Shown here piece by piece: positions 54,545 through 64,000 of a stretch of DNA of 64,000 bases. Made by a program: the position numbers and the translations under genes. This stretch comes from Alopecurus myosuroides. Taxonomy: Eukaryota; Streptophyta; Magnoliopsida; Poales; Poaceae. Each line of letters opens with the position of its first letter. The stretch's first letter is position 1. Under the pieces are notes generated by a model. That model did not search any database. It saw only the letters and a program-made list of their open reading frames with translations, and was not told the origin of the DNA. The stretch covers positions 53,842,292 through 53,906,291 of the forward strand of contig CM054060.1 of the NCBI GenBank assembly GCA_028641055.1, in the 5' to 3' direction.

Positions 54545-55504
54545 AGCAAAGCTTTCACTGTGCTACAAATATTAAGGGCATGTAAGTTGAAAGCAAAGCT
54601 TCCTAAATGCTCTCGTGCAACAAAATTTGTGGAATATCTTGGTCATTTCATCTCAGGTTTTGGTGTAGCAACAGACCCCAGCAAAATAGATGATATCCTT
54701 TATTGGAAATATCCCTCCAATATTACTCATCTCATAGGATTCCTTGGATTAACTAGCTATTACAGAAGTTTTGGAAAGAACTATGCATCCATCTATCAAC
54801 CTCTACATGAAGTTCTCAAGAAAAACAACTTTCACTGGGACACAGACCAACAAAAGGCTTTTGACTGTCTGAAGCTCACCATGACATCACCTCATGTCCT
54901 TAGATTAACCAATTTTGATATCCCCTTCATCCTTGAGACTGATGCATACTCTACTGGATTGAGAGCTGTCCTAATGCAAGTTGGCAAGCCAATAGCATAT
55001 TTCAGCAAAGCACTAGGCCCAAGAAACAACAGTTTATCTATATATGAAAAGGAGGCTTTGGCTATTCTAGAATTCTTAAAGAAATGGAGGCATTATTTGT
55101 TGGGAAATCAATTGACAATCAAGACAGATCAAAAGAGCCTTAAATATTTATCCAACAAAAAATTACTCGAAGGCATCCAACACAAGGTTATGCTTAAGTT
55201 ACTGGAGTTGGACTACTCAATTGAGTACAAAAAGGGAAGCTAGAATATAGTGGCAGATGCACTATCACGCAAGGATCAAATTCTTGATTCATGTTCAGCT
55301 ATTTCTACAGCTATTCCCTATTGGATTGTTGAAGTAGAAGCAAGTTACATAGGTGGCCAGCATTGTGTCACTCTATTACATGACTTATCTCTCAACCCTG
55401 CTGGTCATCCACTTCTACAACTCTCAAGCAAAAGCTATTTCAAGCATTTCACGCATCTTCCTTTGGGGGACATTCTGGACAAAGGGTCACCTATCACAGG
55501 CTAA
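54545..55504 (+). pseudogene. Gypsy-2 reverse transcriptase end and RNase H
   Basis: 54560-55243 starts in the RT thumb (LKAKLPKCSRATKFVEYLGH), then the connection GFLGLTSYYRSFGKNYA. RNase H follows with FILETDAYSTGLRAVLMQ (first Asp, with DA in place of DAS), EKEALAILEFLKKWRHYL and TDQKSLKYL. A TAG at 55241-55243 breaks the frame just before NIVADALSRKDQ, which is in frame directly after it. The catalytic RT YxDD is absent because the 5' half is deleted. Confidence 0.82.
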
Positions 55505-56542
55505 AATACATCTTCTTCTGGCCCAATTTAAAGCAATATATAGCTGAACAAGTGGTTCAATGCAATGTATGTCAGATTTCAAAAACCGAAAGAGTTCCGT
55601 ATCCTGGCCTATTGGATCCTCTCAACATTCCAAAATCCAAATGGAGTGAGATAAGCATGGATTTCGTACAAGGCCTACCAAAATCACATGGCAAGGACGT
55701 TATATTGGTGGTTGTCAACAGACTAACAAAATACGCCCACTTCATCGCGCTATCACATCCTTTTACGGTGCATAAAGTGGCAGCCCTCTTTACTGACAAT
55801 ATATTCAAGCTACATGGCTTACCAAAAGTAATTCTCACGGACAGGGAACACATATTTACAAGCAAGCTATGGCAAGAACTGTTTGCTGCCTTAAAACTGA
55901 CCTCCACTTCTCTCAACAGCCTACCACCCCGAATCTGATGCACAAACTGACCGCGTTAACCAATGCTTGTAGAAGTATTTGAGCAACATGGCATTCCCGG
56001 AACCAAGGAAATGGAGTGAATGGTTGGCCACGGACGAATGGTGGTATAACTATGCCTTCCATATCTCTGAAGATTTCCCCATTTGAAGCTTTCTATGGAT
56101 ATGCACCTTCTCAAATTCAAGAAATCGCAATACCTGACAATGCCCTAGCGGAGACTCAACTCACATTGCAAGAACAAGACAAGATGCTCAAATATCTGCA
56201 AGACAACCTTCTGTCTTCAAAAGAAAAATGAAGAAATATGCTGATTTGCATCGAACCCCTAGGTCTTTTGCAGTTGGAGATATGGTTTACCTGAAGATGC
56301 AGCCACATCGGGAAAAAACTCTTGGCCGCGGCAACGCTCTGAAACTGACATCCAAATTCTATGGACCCTTCCGAGTGCTAGCTCGTGTGGGTCGGTCGCA
56401 TACGCGGACTTTATTCGCTCAACATTCCCAGCTTTCCATCCTTGAAGTCTGGACTTCAACGGGAGGGCAATGTCAAAACAGAGGACTCTTCCCCGTCGTT
56501 CACTTCGGTTATCCTACAGTCGCCGTTGTAATTTACTTTTAA
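55440..56542 (+). pseudogene. Gypsy-2 integrase
   Basis: A zinc-domain remnant (GHSGQRVTYH ... CNVCQISK) precedes 55552-55938, which has KWSEISMDFVQGLPKSHGKD (first Asp), FTVHKVAALFTDNIFKLHGL and VILTDREHIFTS (second Asp). The frame is lost near 55915. A stop replaces the block where the Glu region lies (about 55970). 56016-56542 continues with SLKISPFEAFYGYAPSQI and FAVGDMVYLKMQPHRE, the Gypsy C-terminal GPY-type region. Confidence 0.8.
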
Positions 56543-56816
56543 GTACTCTTAAGAGTCTAATCAGGCATTGGATGTAATAATGCACTTTTACTCGTGGCTC
56601 TTCTGGAACTATAAAACCAGGTAGAGTGGGTAGCGAGGCGGCACGAGAAATAAAACCCTAAATTCCTTGTCTTAGTCTTTACCTACTTTCCCAATTTTTT
56701 CAATTCCCCTATCAATTTCCTGCAATTCCTGTTCAATTTCTAGCCTTTTTCCAGTTACTTGTAGCAATTCTTCAGTTATCTGACATCGTTTTCGTCTTTA
56801 AATTGGTATCACAAGC

Positions 56817-57588
56817 CTGCATGGGTCGCTCCATCCGTGTGGGATTGAGAGGGGGCGGTTAAATGCCCCGATCTGCGCTAGTGAGCTGCGCTTTCATTCC
56901 AAGAATCTCTATTTATGTATTTTACTCACAAGGTACCCCGTGAAACACTTGTTTCCAAACTCCTGTAGGTATTTTTTTTTTCTCGGTTCGTGTTCAATCA
57001 GTTGTGCAACAGGTAGATCTCCTAAAGATTGCATTCGTGTGCATCAGAGTATCATGGTTACACTGCCTCTCAGTTTCCAGTTCCTCGACCCTACTATGGA
57101 AAACATTTAGCAGGTACTGCTGGTGAATTCTAGAAGAAAATCACAAAATACGCTTTGCCTCAGTATAGGATGCTCAAATAATAACATTCTCAAAGAGAGC
57201 ATAGATAGAAACAATCCAACTTAAAAATCCAAGCAAATTTACGCAGCAGAACATGCAGCAGGTTCGACCTATGTATTTTCAAGCCTGTATGCCTTCAAAA
57301 GTGGCATTCATTAGATGAATTCAACACTCAAATCACTCCAACAAAAGGGATATACGTATGAGAGCTGGTACCGATGAAATTACCAAACGGAAAAGGATCA
57401 TTAGCAAACAAAAACCCTGTAACTGACCAAATGTTTTTTAAGGAGAAATAGCTTGTATAAAGATCAGGTTTCTTAACTCTCACCTGCTAGTAAACTGATA
57501 CCCCATTTCGAGGCCATTATAACTCTCAGTGTCTAAACCCTATCATGTAAACATTAGAAGCTATTGCTGACTAAATAACATAAGAAAA
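56817..57588. other. Intergenic, nothing recognised
   Basis: 56817 to about 57000 is probably leader sequence of the lost second Gypsy-2 copy. Beyond that I see no gene. The phrase CTTTGCCTCAGTATAG near 57156 recurs as CTTTGCCTCAGCATAG near 57601, suggesting a short local duplication. Confidence 0.4.
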
Positions 57589-57855
57589 TTACAGAACTTG
57601 CTTTGCCTCAGCATAGATAGGAAGGAAGAGAACATTGAATAATCCGATGCAGAGCAAACTCAAAAATGGGAAAAAGTTGAGTATTGATCGGGTAACCATA
57701 TCTACCAGACTATGTTCAGAGATCTTCTGCTGAACATGGATACTTTGCAACAGTATTGAACCCCCAAAAAATGCCAATGTAACTTGATGACGCATATATT
57801 CTGATCGATCAATCGACAGTAACACTTCTGCCTCATCTTTGTAACATTTCATCAA
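57589..57855 (-). CDS. Hypothetical 88-codon ORF with a membrane segment
   Basis: Begins MMKCYKDEAEVLLSIDRSEY and has a hydrophobic stretch ILNFFPFLSLLCIGLFNVLF near the end. No family recognised. It could be an exon or remnant. It lies downstream of the PDZ gene on the same strand, but there is no splice evidence linking them. Confidence 0.2.
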   Translation of the reverse strand: MMKCYKDEAEVLLSIDRSEYMRHQVTLAFFGGSILLQSIHVQQKISEHSLVDMVTRSILNFFPFLSLLCIGLFNVLFLPIYAEAKQVL

Positions 57856-57925
57856 TCATATTGACGTGAAGGCATTGTTTGGGTACGATGGTGCAAAACA
57901 AGTTTCGAGATAATCTAGATTACCA

Positions 57926-58049
57926 CTCCCTCCGATCGGAAATGGTTGACACATGTTTGTCTAAATGTAGATGTATTTACACACTAAAATACGTCTACAT
58001 ACATATGTATTTAGACAAACCTGTGCCAACCATTTCCGATCGGAGGTAG
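57926..58049. mobile_element. Stowaway MITE (Tc1/Mariner-type)
   Basis: About 124 bp. Inverted ends are CTCCCTCCGATCGGAAATGG and the complement of CCATTTCCGATCGGAGGTAG, with a strong internal palindrome around TAGACAAAC/GTTTGTCTA. TA follows on the right. The left flank is slightly altered. Confidence 0.85.
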
Positions 58050-59426
58050 TACTAGATATGTACATTAGATATGTTCACCATAAAAACAGCAAAAAGAGGA
58101 AGACACCACATCATCCAGTAGACCGTCATCCAGTTCAAGAGACATCATGACCTGCAATAAGGGACCAACACACTATTAGTGTGAAAATAATGAGACCTTT
58201 TTCACGAAAAATATATCTATGTCACACGGCTCAAATTTAGTCCAGAAGGTCGACTAAACCTACAAGCACAGAGAACTCCACTACTTTTTATACGTCCCTT
58301 CTCTCAAGTCTCAACCGCCTCAAACAAATATATTAGCGCGAACACATGGGCCAGCAAATTCATCTTCCTTTCCCTCTTCTCGCTCGTCTCAACAACCCAA
58401 CAGACTGAAAGAAGCCTAATGGTGATCAAGTTTTGAATTCATTTTGGACTTTTTTTATTTGCCAATATATTTTAACCTTATTGATCTTTTTTTCCAGTTA
58501 TTTGCACAGGTACAACATGTTGTTAACTTAAGTTATCTTTGCCAGGACTCTACTTATTTTGCTGACTACTCATCCGTTGCTTTGATCGTGAATAAATAAG
58601 CTTGCAAGATAGATGTCTAAACCCAAGCAATGGTTTATTTTTGCTGGCTAGTCGTAAGGCTGAGAGAAGTACACATGCAAGTAGTATTTGATACATATTT
58701 CTTTGCCAAATGTCACACAACTCAAAGCTACTTTCTAGAATCTACGAGTTCAAAAGTAGATAACATGGGTGCATTGGCAAACAAAATGGATGAACTGTTC
58801 GCAACATGCGCACCGCCATATATAATATATAAATAAACAAGTTGATCCCCACTGAATCTATGGACCGACAGTTACTCTGCTCCCTTGCTTCCCCACTTTG
58901 TTGCCTCACAGCCTCTGCCCCCCGCACTCATTCTATGCTCTCCACTGAACATGTTTTCTGATCAGGTCCCCATCCCTACACAAATTCAGTGGCCGTCCTT
59001 GCTCTCAGCAAGCCTATGTCACACACTGTTGCAGGGTCTAGTCCTCTACCTTCTGTAAGGAGGCAATGTTGACTACCACTCATGATTGGATATGAACTTG
59101 GTTGTATGAATGGTGCTGTTGCAGTTCAATGGCCACCCACCTGGGTACTCTCTGCAAGAGAGTCGCTGCCTCTCTTCTGCACTCTTTTCTCCAACTGTCG
59201 ACAAAGCTCTTCACTCATGCTGTTATGCATCATCACCTCCATCTACTGTCAGCGCTCGTGAAGCAGCCCACGCCTCCCTTCTCGACCCCACAAACGTCCT
59301 TGAGTGGGTAGTATGGTTCTGGCTCAGTGTCATGTCGAACTCTCTATGCAACACTAGGAGACCTGCACGCGCATCGCTGCACTACGGAACTCTAAAACTT
59401 CAGGTAATAGTACTAAGTGCATCTAC
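58050..59426. other. Intergenic, nothing recognised
   Basis: No supported gene. A plus-strand frame at 59110-59451 is open but shows no motif, and its codon pattern is unconvincing. Confidence 0.4.
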
Positions 59427-59819
59427 TGAATGCAACAATTTTTTTTTTTGACGGGAACAACAGGAACTTTATAGAAGTGAAAAAGAGAGTACAGGTACAT
59501 ACTAGGCGTTTAAACACCTCAACACACCTCACCCCAGGAACACTACACACACTCAACGCACTTTGCCTAAAACAACAGGTCCACGTCACCCCTGATCAAA
59601 GCAGCAACCGACACTGTAGGTAGAGCCTCAGCCTGAAAGATGCGTCGGCCTCGCTCTTTCCAGATGTGCCAGAAGATGTAGATAGCGATGGAGATTTTTG
59701 TTGTTGTTGTTGGATCCCAGAAGCACGAGATCTGGCCTTGCTCCACCAATCATGGATGACGTTGCACTCACATAGAAGCTGAACCATTGAGGGGTGAGAA
59801 ATCATGAATGCCACAATTT
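59427..59819 (-). mobile_element. Short 5'-truncated LINE insertion
   Basis: The body at 59442-59804 is on the minus strand with a T-run at 59440-59449 (its A-tail) and a 15-base duplication: TGAATGCAACAATTT (59427-59441) and TGAATGCCACAATTT (59805-59819), with one mismatch. Protein remnants IYIFWHIWKERGRRIFQAEA and QLLCECNVIHDWWSKA are the end of the LINE zinc-binding domain. It is a classic target-primed insertion. Confidence 0.82.
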
Positions 59820-60215
59820 AGGTTGACTCTTTCCAACACAGGAACCATATCCTTACCAGGTATTTGTGAAAATTTCAAACCTTCAAAACTGGTTTCACAT
59901 ATGGTTCTCGAAAGTTGGGTTTCATATGTTTAACATTCAAATAGCTTCATCTATTACTTAGTTATGATGGGCTGGATTGCGTTCTAAAAGTGCCAGGTCT
60001 CCAAAATTGGTTACGCATGACTCTGGGAAGTTGCGTGACTGGCTGTACAACGACATAATTACTCTCTGGTTGTAGGTGAAAAAATAGCAAATGAAGAATG
60101 TATTGAACAAAATATGTATATTATGAATGTATTATAAGTCTACTGCAGAATGCACATAATCTTTGAATTAGAATATAATGTTCTACAAAAACAGTAGTAT
60201 ACATAACTTGAGATA
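59820..60215. other. 3' flank/3' UTR of the PDZ protease-like gene
   Basis: AT-rich, no coding sequence. It should include the 3' UTR downstream (minus strand) of the stop at 60216. Confidence 0.45.
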
Positions 60216-63200
60216 TTAAAAAGAATCTAAATAGTTTTTAGATGGGACTAGATAAAAGAGGGGATGTGCACCTTTTGCTATAATTTCTGCACAATCTGAT
60301 AGATTTGCAGTCAAAAGAGCTGTCCTTCGGTGTTTTTTTAGCGTGTGAAACACCCCAACCTGGAGATAGCATTACACACTCCTTAGTGCTGGTAATAATA
60401 CTTCCGGGAACAGATGAAAGAGATCAAAGCAAACCACATGAAACAGCGAACTTACCGAAAAATTAACATTATTAAGGCAATTTTGACTATCTAAAGAGTC
60501 CATGGATATGCTCATCAACATATTTTCCAACTGATAATTGCATCAGAAAAACATACATATCAACAACATACAAAGCTACCCAAGGTCACACAAATGTAAT
60601 GCATTTTGACTTAATTTTAAACCTAGAAATATCTAATACACCAACCTCAACTGTAGTAGAAATACATCTTCCATTGAAAGATTCAATAATATCACCTTTT
60701 TCGATTCCAAATTTTTCAGCATTAGATCCTTTCGACACCTAAGTTTCAGTTGGCATTAAATAACCATTATACACATGAGAAATGGAGCAGGATTAGTAAG
60801 CCAATGTATACCTCTTGAACAATAAGACCGTCATCAATATTATATGCACGCCATATATTATCAACATAGGCAGGCTCTAGAAGCTTGATGGCCTCAAACT
60901 TCATTCCTAGCTGGGGACGAAGGATGCGCCTATAAAAAATCAAATAATCATTTAAAATATTTCAAAAAAAATCACGAGCTAATAACTTTTTCTACATGAT
61001 TCAGTGTTATCAACCTTCTTTCTAGCATGTTGAAAAAATCCAATAGTAATGGAATATTTGCATTTGAATCGAGTTCATAAAGGTCTAAAGGAACTGAGGC
61101 ATGAACAGTAATGAAATCCAACTTCTTTCTACTCCCTCCGCCCCAAAAAGGATGTCTTACCTTTGTCCAAATTTGCATGTATCTAGACAAGTTTTAGTAT
61201 GTAGATACATGCAGATTCGGACAAAGTTGAGACATCCTTTTTGGGACGGAGGGAGTAACAAATTGCAGCTAATAACATAATAAACGTGGAAATGTATCAT
61301 ACAAACATAAGAAACTAGAATGGCATGACAACTACTTTCTAGTTTATCCCTAATAATTCATTTAAGTGTATATAGTTCTACTCCTAAAAATAAGTGAAAA
61401 CAATAGGAGAGAAGATAAGTACTGTCACAAAACTGATAGACAAAACGCACCCATGATTCTTCCATGAAGCCAAACACTTCAGCAAAATAGAAGAAGGGAT
61501 AAAAGATCCTAATTCCCTACTAATGTTGACCATTCCGACAACGTCTCCATGCAAGTCAATGATTAGCCCACCGTCGTCATTCTAGAATAATTCATATAAA
61601 AAAAATGAGACTCCGCAATAAAAATATGCTAACAACAAACTGAGGTATAGAGCATCAAAAATACATGAACAAAATTCTATAAAACTCAAGATAAGAGACA
61701 TTACCTCATTATTATCATAATCATCATCACTATCACTATCACAATCTGCACAATCAAAATACATGTTGTGGTACCGCTCATACTGAGTTGGATTCAAATA
61801 TGTTGCCCTGCCATATGTTATCCTTAGTATTGAAGAATTGTCTCTTCCCAGCCGAAGAACCTTCTGAGAAAATTTTACTCCTTCATTATAAGATGGCAGC
61901 TGAACTGATTTACCCACTTTAACACTAAAAAAAACAAGATCATAATGGGGTTGGTGGTAGAGTAGCTCGGCCTCTGCACTGATGCCATCTAGCAAATGAA
62001 CGGTGACCTGAATATGGTGTCAAAACAAACCATATTAGTTTTTTAAGCAATGACAAACACATAGTTTTAGAGCAAACCTATAAATTGTTTCGTTTCTGCT
62101 ACTAGAATGTCCAATATTAAAATACATGCAATTTAGGCTAGCTATCTTATGCCAAGGGGTTATTAATTTGACATCGAACTAAGCAAAGTGAAAGTACATG
62201 CATAGAACTTGATAAAGATGTTGACTTCTGCCTTTAGGTTCGTAGCATCCCATTTGTGCTAAGCTGCAACACCCGCCAGTGAAGGCGAGTGAACTCATTG
62301 CCCAGTGCCCACACGGTCATGAAATGGTACAGTTATCTGATTGATAAGCACCTCATCCCGATGGATATCAAGACAATTAGGCAAGTACTGGTACAATGAA
62401 CGGCATACAGAAGGAATGTGGAAGAAAAGAAAAGCAGAAGGAATGGAAAGCACTGTGGGCTCTGAAGATCCCATCCAAAATTACAGAAAAAGGCCAGCGT
62501 CTCTCTTTGAATTCTAATAGCAACTGTAATCACACGAAGATGGTAAACTCTTGTATGTGTCAAGTGTGTGGCACAGCAGAGGATTTGTGGGGCCATGCTT
62601 TGATTAATTGTGCAGATTCTAGCTAATCTAAGCAATCAGATATGAAAAGATGGGTTTTCGGAACTATAGAGGATTTTGGAGTGGCACCTTACTGTGCCAT
62701 GTGGGCAACAAGATGGCACCTTACTGTGCCATGTGGGCAACAAGATGGCAGCAAGATGTGAACTCCAGGCTCAACTATAAGCATTGTAAATTGTATGATG
62801 GCTGAACTAGAGGTGCTCATGATATGTAATTAAAAGAAATGAAGTGTCATGAAAAGCAGGAAGACAGCTAGGCGGCGACGGTTTCTGCTGGCCGGGATTG
62901 CGGGAACATAAATGTCAACGCAGCAGCGCTCAATATATAAAAAGGCGTTGTTGCTTCTATTTGTTGAGACACCGAAAGGGACATTTTTAATTTATTAGTT
63001 TCAAGCTGGATGAACTTTGTCAATAACCCGGATGGAATGCCTATATGAGTGACAATTGAAGATATAGAGCAATTGACTGCATCCTTTACTTTTGTATGTT
63101 TAGCGCATGAGTGTAGAGATTCACTGCGGGTGCCCACTCAATAGCAACACACGTCTTATAATCTGTGGTACCTCCTATTCTATGTTTGCTACTAAACATG

Positions 63201-64000
63201 TTATTCCTATGAACGAATGAATGACCATAATTTCCTCTCTAGAAAAAACATACATGTAAAGCATAAATGTCAATGCAGCACCGCTGAAACCTAAAGAAAA
63301 AGATGGGTGTTGCTTCTATTTGTTGAGACAACAAAAGGGACATTTTTTATTGATTAGTTTCAGGCTGGCTGAATGTTGTCAATAACCTGGATGGGATTCC
63401 TACATCTACATGATGACAATTGAAGATACAGAACAATTGGTTGCATCTATTATCTGGGCGTGAGGGTAGAGATTGAATGCGGATGCGGACTCACATCTCG
63501 TAATCTTAGGTGATCCCTATTACTGTTGACAAACTTGTTATGTCTAGGAAGGGATGAGTGACCATGGTTTCCTCTCCAAAGAAAAGCACCTTTGCTTTTG
63601 AAAGTGGACTCACCTCAGCTTTTGAGTCATAATGTGCTCCGCCTAACCATACGCCATCGCTGCGAGGAGGCTCCTTTGTGCGAATCAGATGCGCGGTGGT
63701 CAACACGATGCCGGTTTTGGTCCCCTCGTCCCAGTCAACCCAGAAACCCGAGCACCGTTTGAGCGGCTTGCCATCTGCATCCATCCATCCATCCATCCGG
63801 ATTCACACACAAACATATATTAAGCTGCACCACGATGGAGTAATGAATCCTAAATAGAAACACAGGGAGCCTGCAAAATGGATGGATGCGCTTGATAAAT
63901 ACCGAGAGATGATGAAATCCTAAGCAGTACTTTAGCGGCGGAGAGCGCCGCCTTGCTTCCAGGCTCACAAATGGGGAGCAGCTGTCGAGTGTGAAACACA
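60216..64000 (-). CDS. DegP/HtrA-like trypsin-fold protein with PDZ domain (5' end outside window)
   Basis: Nine exons (minus): 63903-64000+, 63614-63774, 61705-62007, 61451-61581, 61015-61128, 60812-60929, 60646-60738, 60456-60530, 60216-60359. Phases agree throughout and give 411 residues. The protease half has GFWVDWDEGTKTGIVLTTAH (catalytic-type His), HYDLVFFSVKVG (Asp position), and NDDGGLIIDLHGDVVGM where G-N/D-S-G-G is expected, so the nucleophile Ser is Asp. An acidic run DSDSDDDYDNNE precedes it. The PDZ half reads RPQLGMKFEAIKLLEPAY, GLIVQEVSKGSNAEKFGIEK, GDIIESFNGR, then the family's C-terminal exons (VGVFHTLKKHRR...YLDSF). Grass genomes hold many such Do-like paralogues. This one is probably a non-catalytic member. 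The upstream exons and any targeting peptide lie beyond 64000. Confidence 0.85.
61132..61255. mobile_element. Stowaway MITE at a 3' splice site
   Basis: 124 bp with ends CTCCCTCCGCCCCAAAAAGG and the complement of CCTTTTTGGGACGGAGGGAG, flanked by TA (61130-61131 and 61256-61257). It sits in the intron immediately before the exon 61015-61128. The A of the AG acceptor (minus strand, 61130-61129) belongs to the TA duplication. Confidence 0.92.
62395..62830 (+). pseudogene. LINE zinc-binding domain fragment in intron
   Basis: The plus strand reads KEWKALWALKIPSKI and CQVCGTAEDLWGHALINC: the W..LW.L..P.KI and C..CG..ED..H....C pattern of the plant LINE RVT zinc-binding domain. The frame is broken on both sides. 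Confidence 0.7.
62682..62745. repeat. Exact 32-bp tandem duplication
   Basis: Two identical 32 bp units, 62682-62713 and 62714-62745, beginning TGGCACCTTACTGTGCCATG. They lie in the LINE fragment region of the intron. Confidence 0.95.
62904..63588. repeat. Diverged tandem duplication of about 340 bp within the intron
   Basis: Copy 1 (62904-63248) and copy 2 (63261-63588) share CATAAATGTCAA, GTTGCTTCTATTTGTTGAGA, AAAGGGACATTTTT, TTGTCAATAACC and GACAATTGAAGATA blocks, with many differences between them. It is an old event. Confidence 0.8.

Larger units (their letters stand above)
54384..56785 (+). mobile_element. Gypsy-2 fragment with truncated left LTR and complete right LTR
   Basis: The left LTR part (54384 to about 54530) and right LTR (56471-56785, 315 bp) share GAGGACTCT, TACTCTTAAGAG, TGGCTCTTCT and AACTATAAAACCAGG (TATA region). 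A purine tract (about 56458-56470) precedes the right LTR. The interior runs straight from the broken left LTR into the middle of RT, so gag, protease and half of RT are deleted. A primer-like TGGTATCACAAGC (56804-56816) lies after the right LTR, which suggests the LTR also served as the 5' LTR of a second, now lost copy. Confidence 0.75.
62008..63613. other. Large intron of the PDZ gene, filled with repeats
   Basis: 1606 bp between the His exon and the Asp exon. It contains a LINE remnant, a 32 bp tandem repeat and a diverged tandem duplication, each listed separately. No coding exon of the host gene is seen in it. Confidence 0.7.

Noticed and set aside
63778..63797. (ATCC)n run giving an apparent start MDGWMDADGK for the PDZ gene
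   Set aside because: The run is intronic. Phase-matched splicing from 63903 to 63774 joins SSSL to DGKPLKR, so the true start lies upstream, outside the window.
1..64000. CRISPR arrays, tRNA or rRNA genes, bacterial-type operons
   Set aside because: No regularly spaced repeats, no tRNA or rRNA signature sequence and no bacterial gene organisation were seen. The content is entirely plant nuclear.

Overview
This is a TE-rich plant nuclear window, most likely from a Triticeae grass (wheat, Aegilops or barley group). The signs are nested Copia and Gypsy LTR retrotransposons, grass LINEs carrying an RNase H domain, Stowaway MITEs with CTCCCTCCG ends, GC-rich host exons and monocot-style introns. 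There is no operon structure, no rRNA, tRNA or CRISPR array, and nothing prokaryotic.

Layout. (1) 1-17.7 kb: an intronless cytosolic sulfotransferase gene (+) cut into three pieces. A Copia element (1647-6965, TSD GACGT) and a long-LTR, non-coding retrotransposon (7655-17461, TSD CTGGA, two 4.48 kb LTRs around 848 bp) interrupt it. Taking out each element with one TSD copy makes the frame continuous again. (2) about 19.0-38.2 kb: one old minus-strand LINE (LINE-A) in scattered pieces. A degenerate Gypsy element (20593-29179, TSD TCCAC) sits in its endonuclease region, a small fold-back element lies at 20061-20384, and a PIF/Harbinger element (29547-37970, TSD TAA) sits in its ORF1. The Harbinger carries a solo-LTR-like repeat (31234-37460, TSD GTGGG), which in turn carries a plus-strand LINE-B (about 31938-36754). 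(3) 38.7-41.6 kb: an apparently intact SF3B5 (SF3b10) splicing-factor gene on the minus strand, with a LINE fragment in its first coding intron. (4) 42-46.9 kb: GC-rich promoter-like islands and a few unrecognised candidate exons. (5) 46951-52982: a very young Copia element (identical 234 bp LTRs, TSD GTGTT) with an intact 1128-aa pol ORF, but with gag and most of the protease replaced by unrelated sequence. (6) 54.4-56.8 kb: a decayed Gypsy fragment. (7) 60.2-64 kb: the last nine exons of a DegP/HtrA-like trypsin-fold plus PDZ gene (minus strand, 5' end outside the window). Its catalytic serine is missing and a Stowaway MITE is inserted at one 3' splice site.

How it fits together. Only two host genes look as if they could be working: SF3B5 in the U2 snRNP SF3b complex, and the pseudo-protease-like PDZ gene. 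The sulfotransferase is dead. The rest is a layered record of insertions. By LTR divergence read by eye, the youngest event is the second Copia (0 differences), then the long-LTR element (about 0.5%), then the first Copia (6 of 432, about 1.4%). The Gypsy and the LINE/Harbinger nest are much older. All identifications come from reading motifs; no database search was run.
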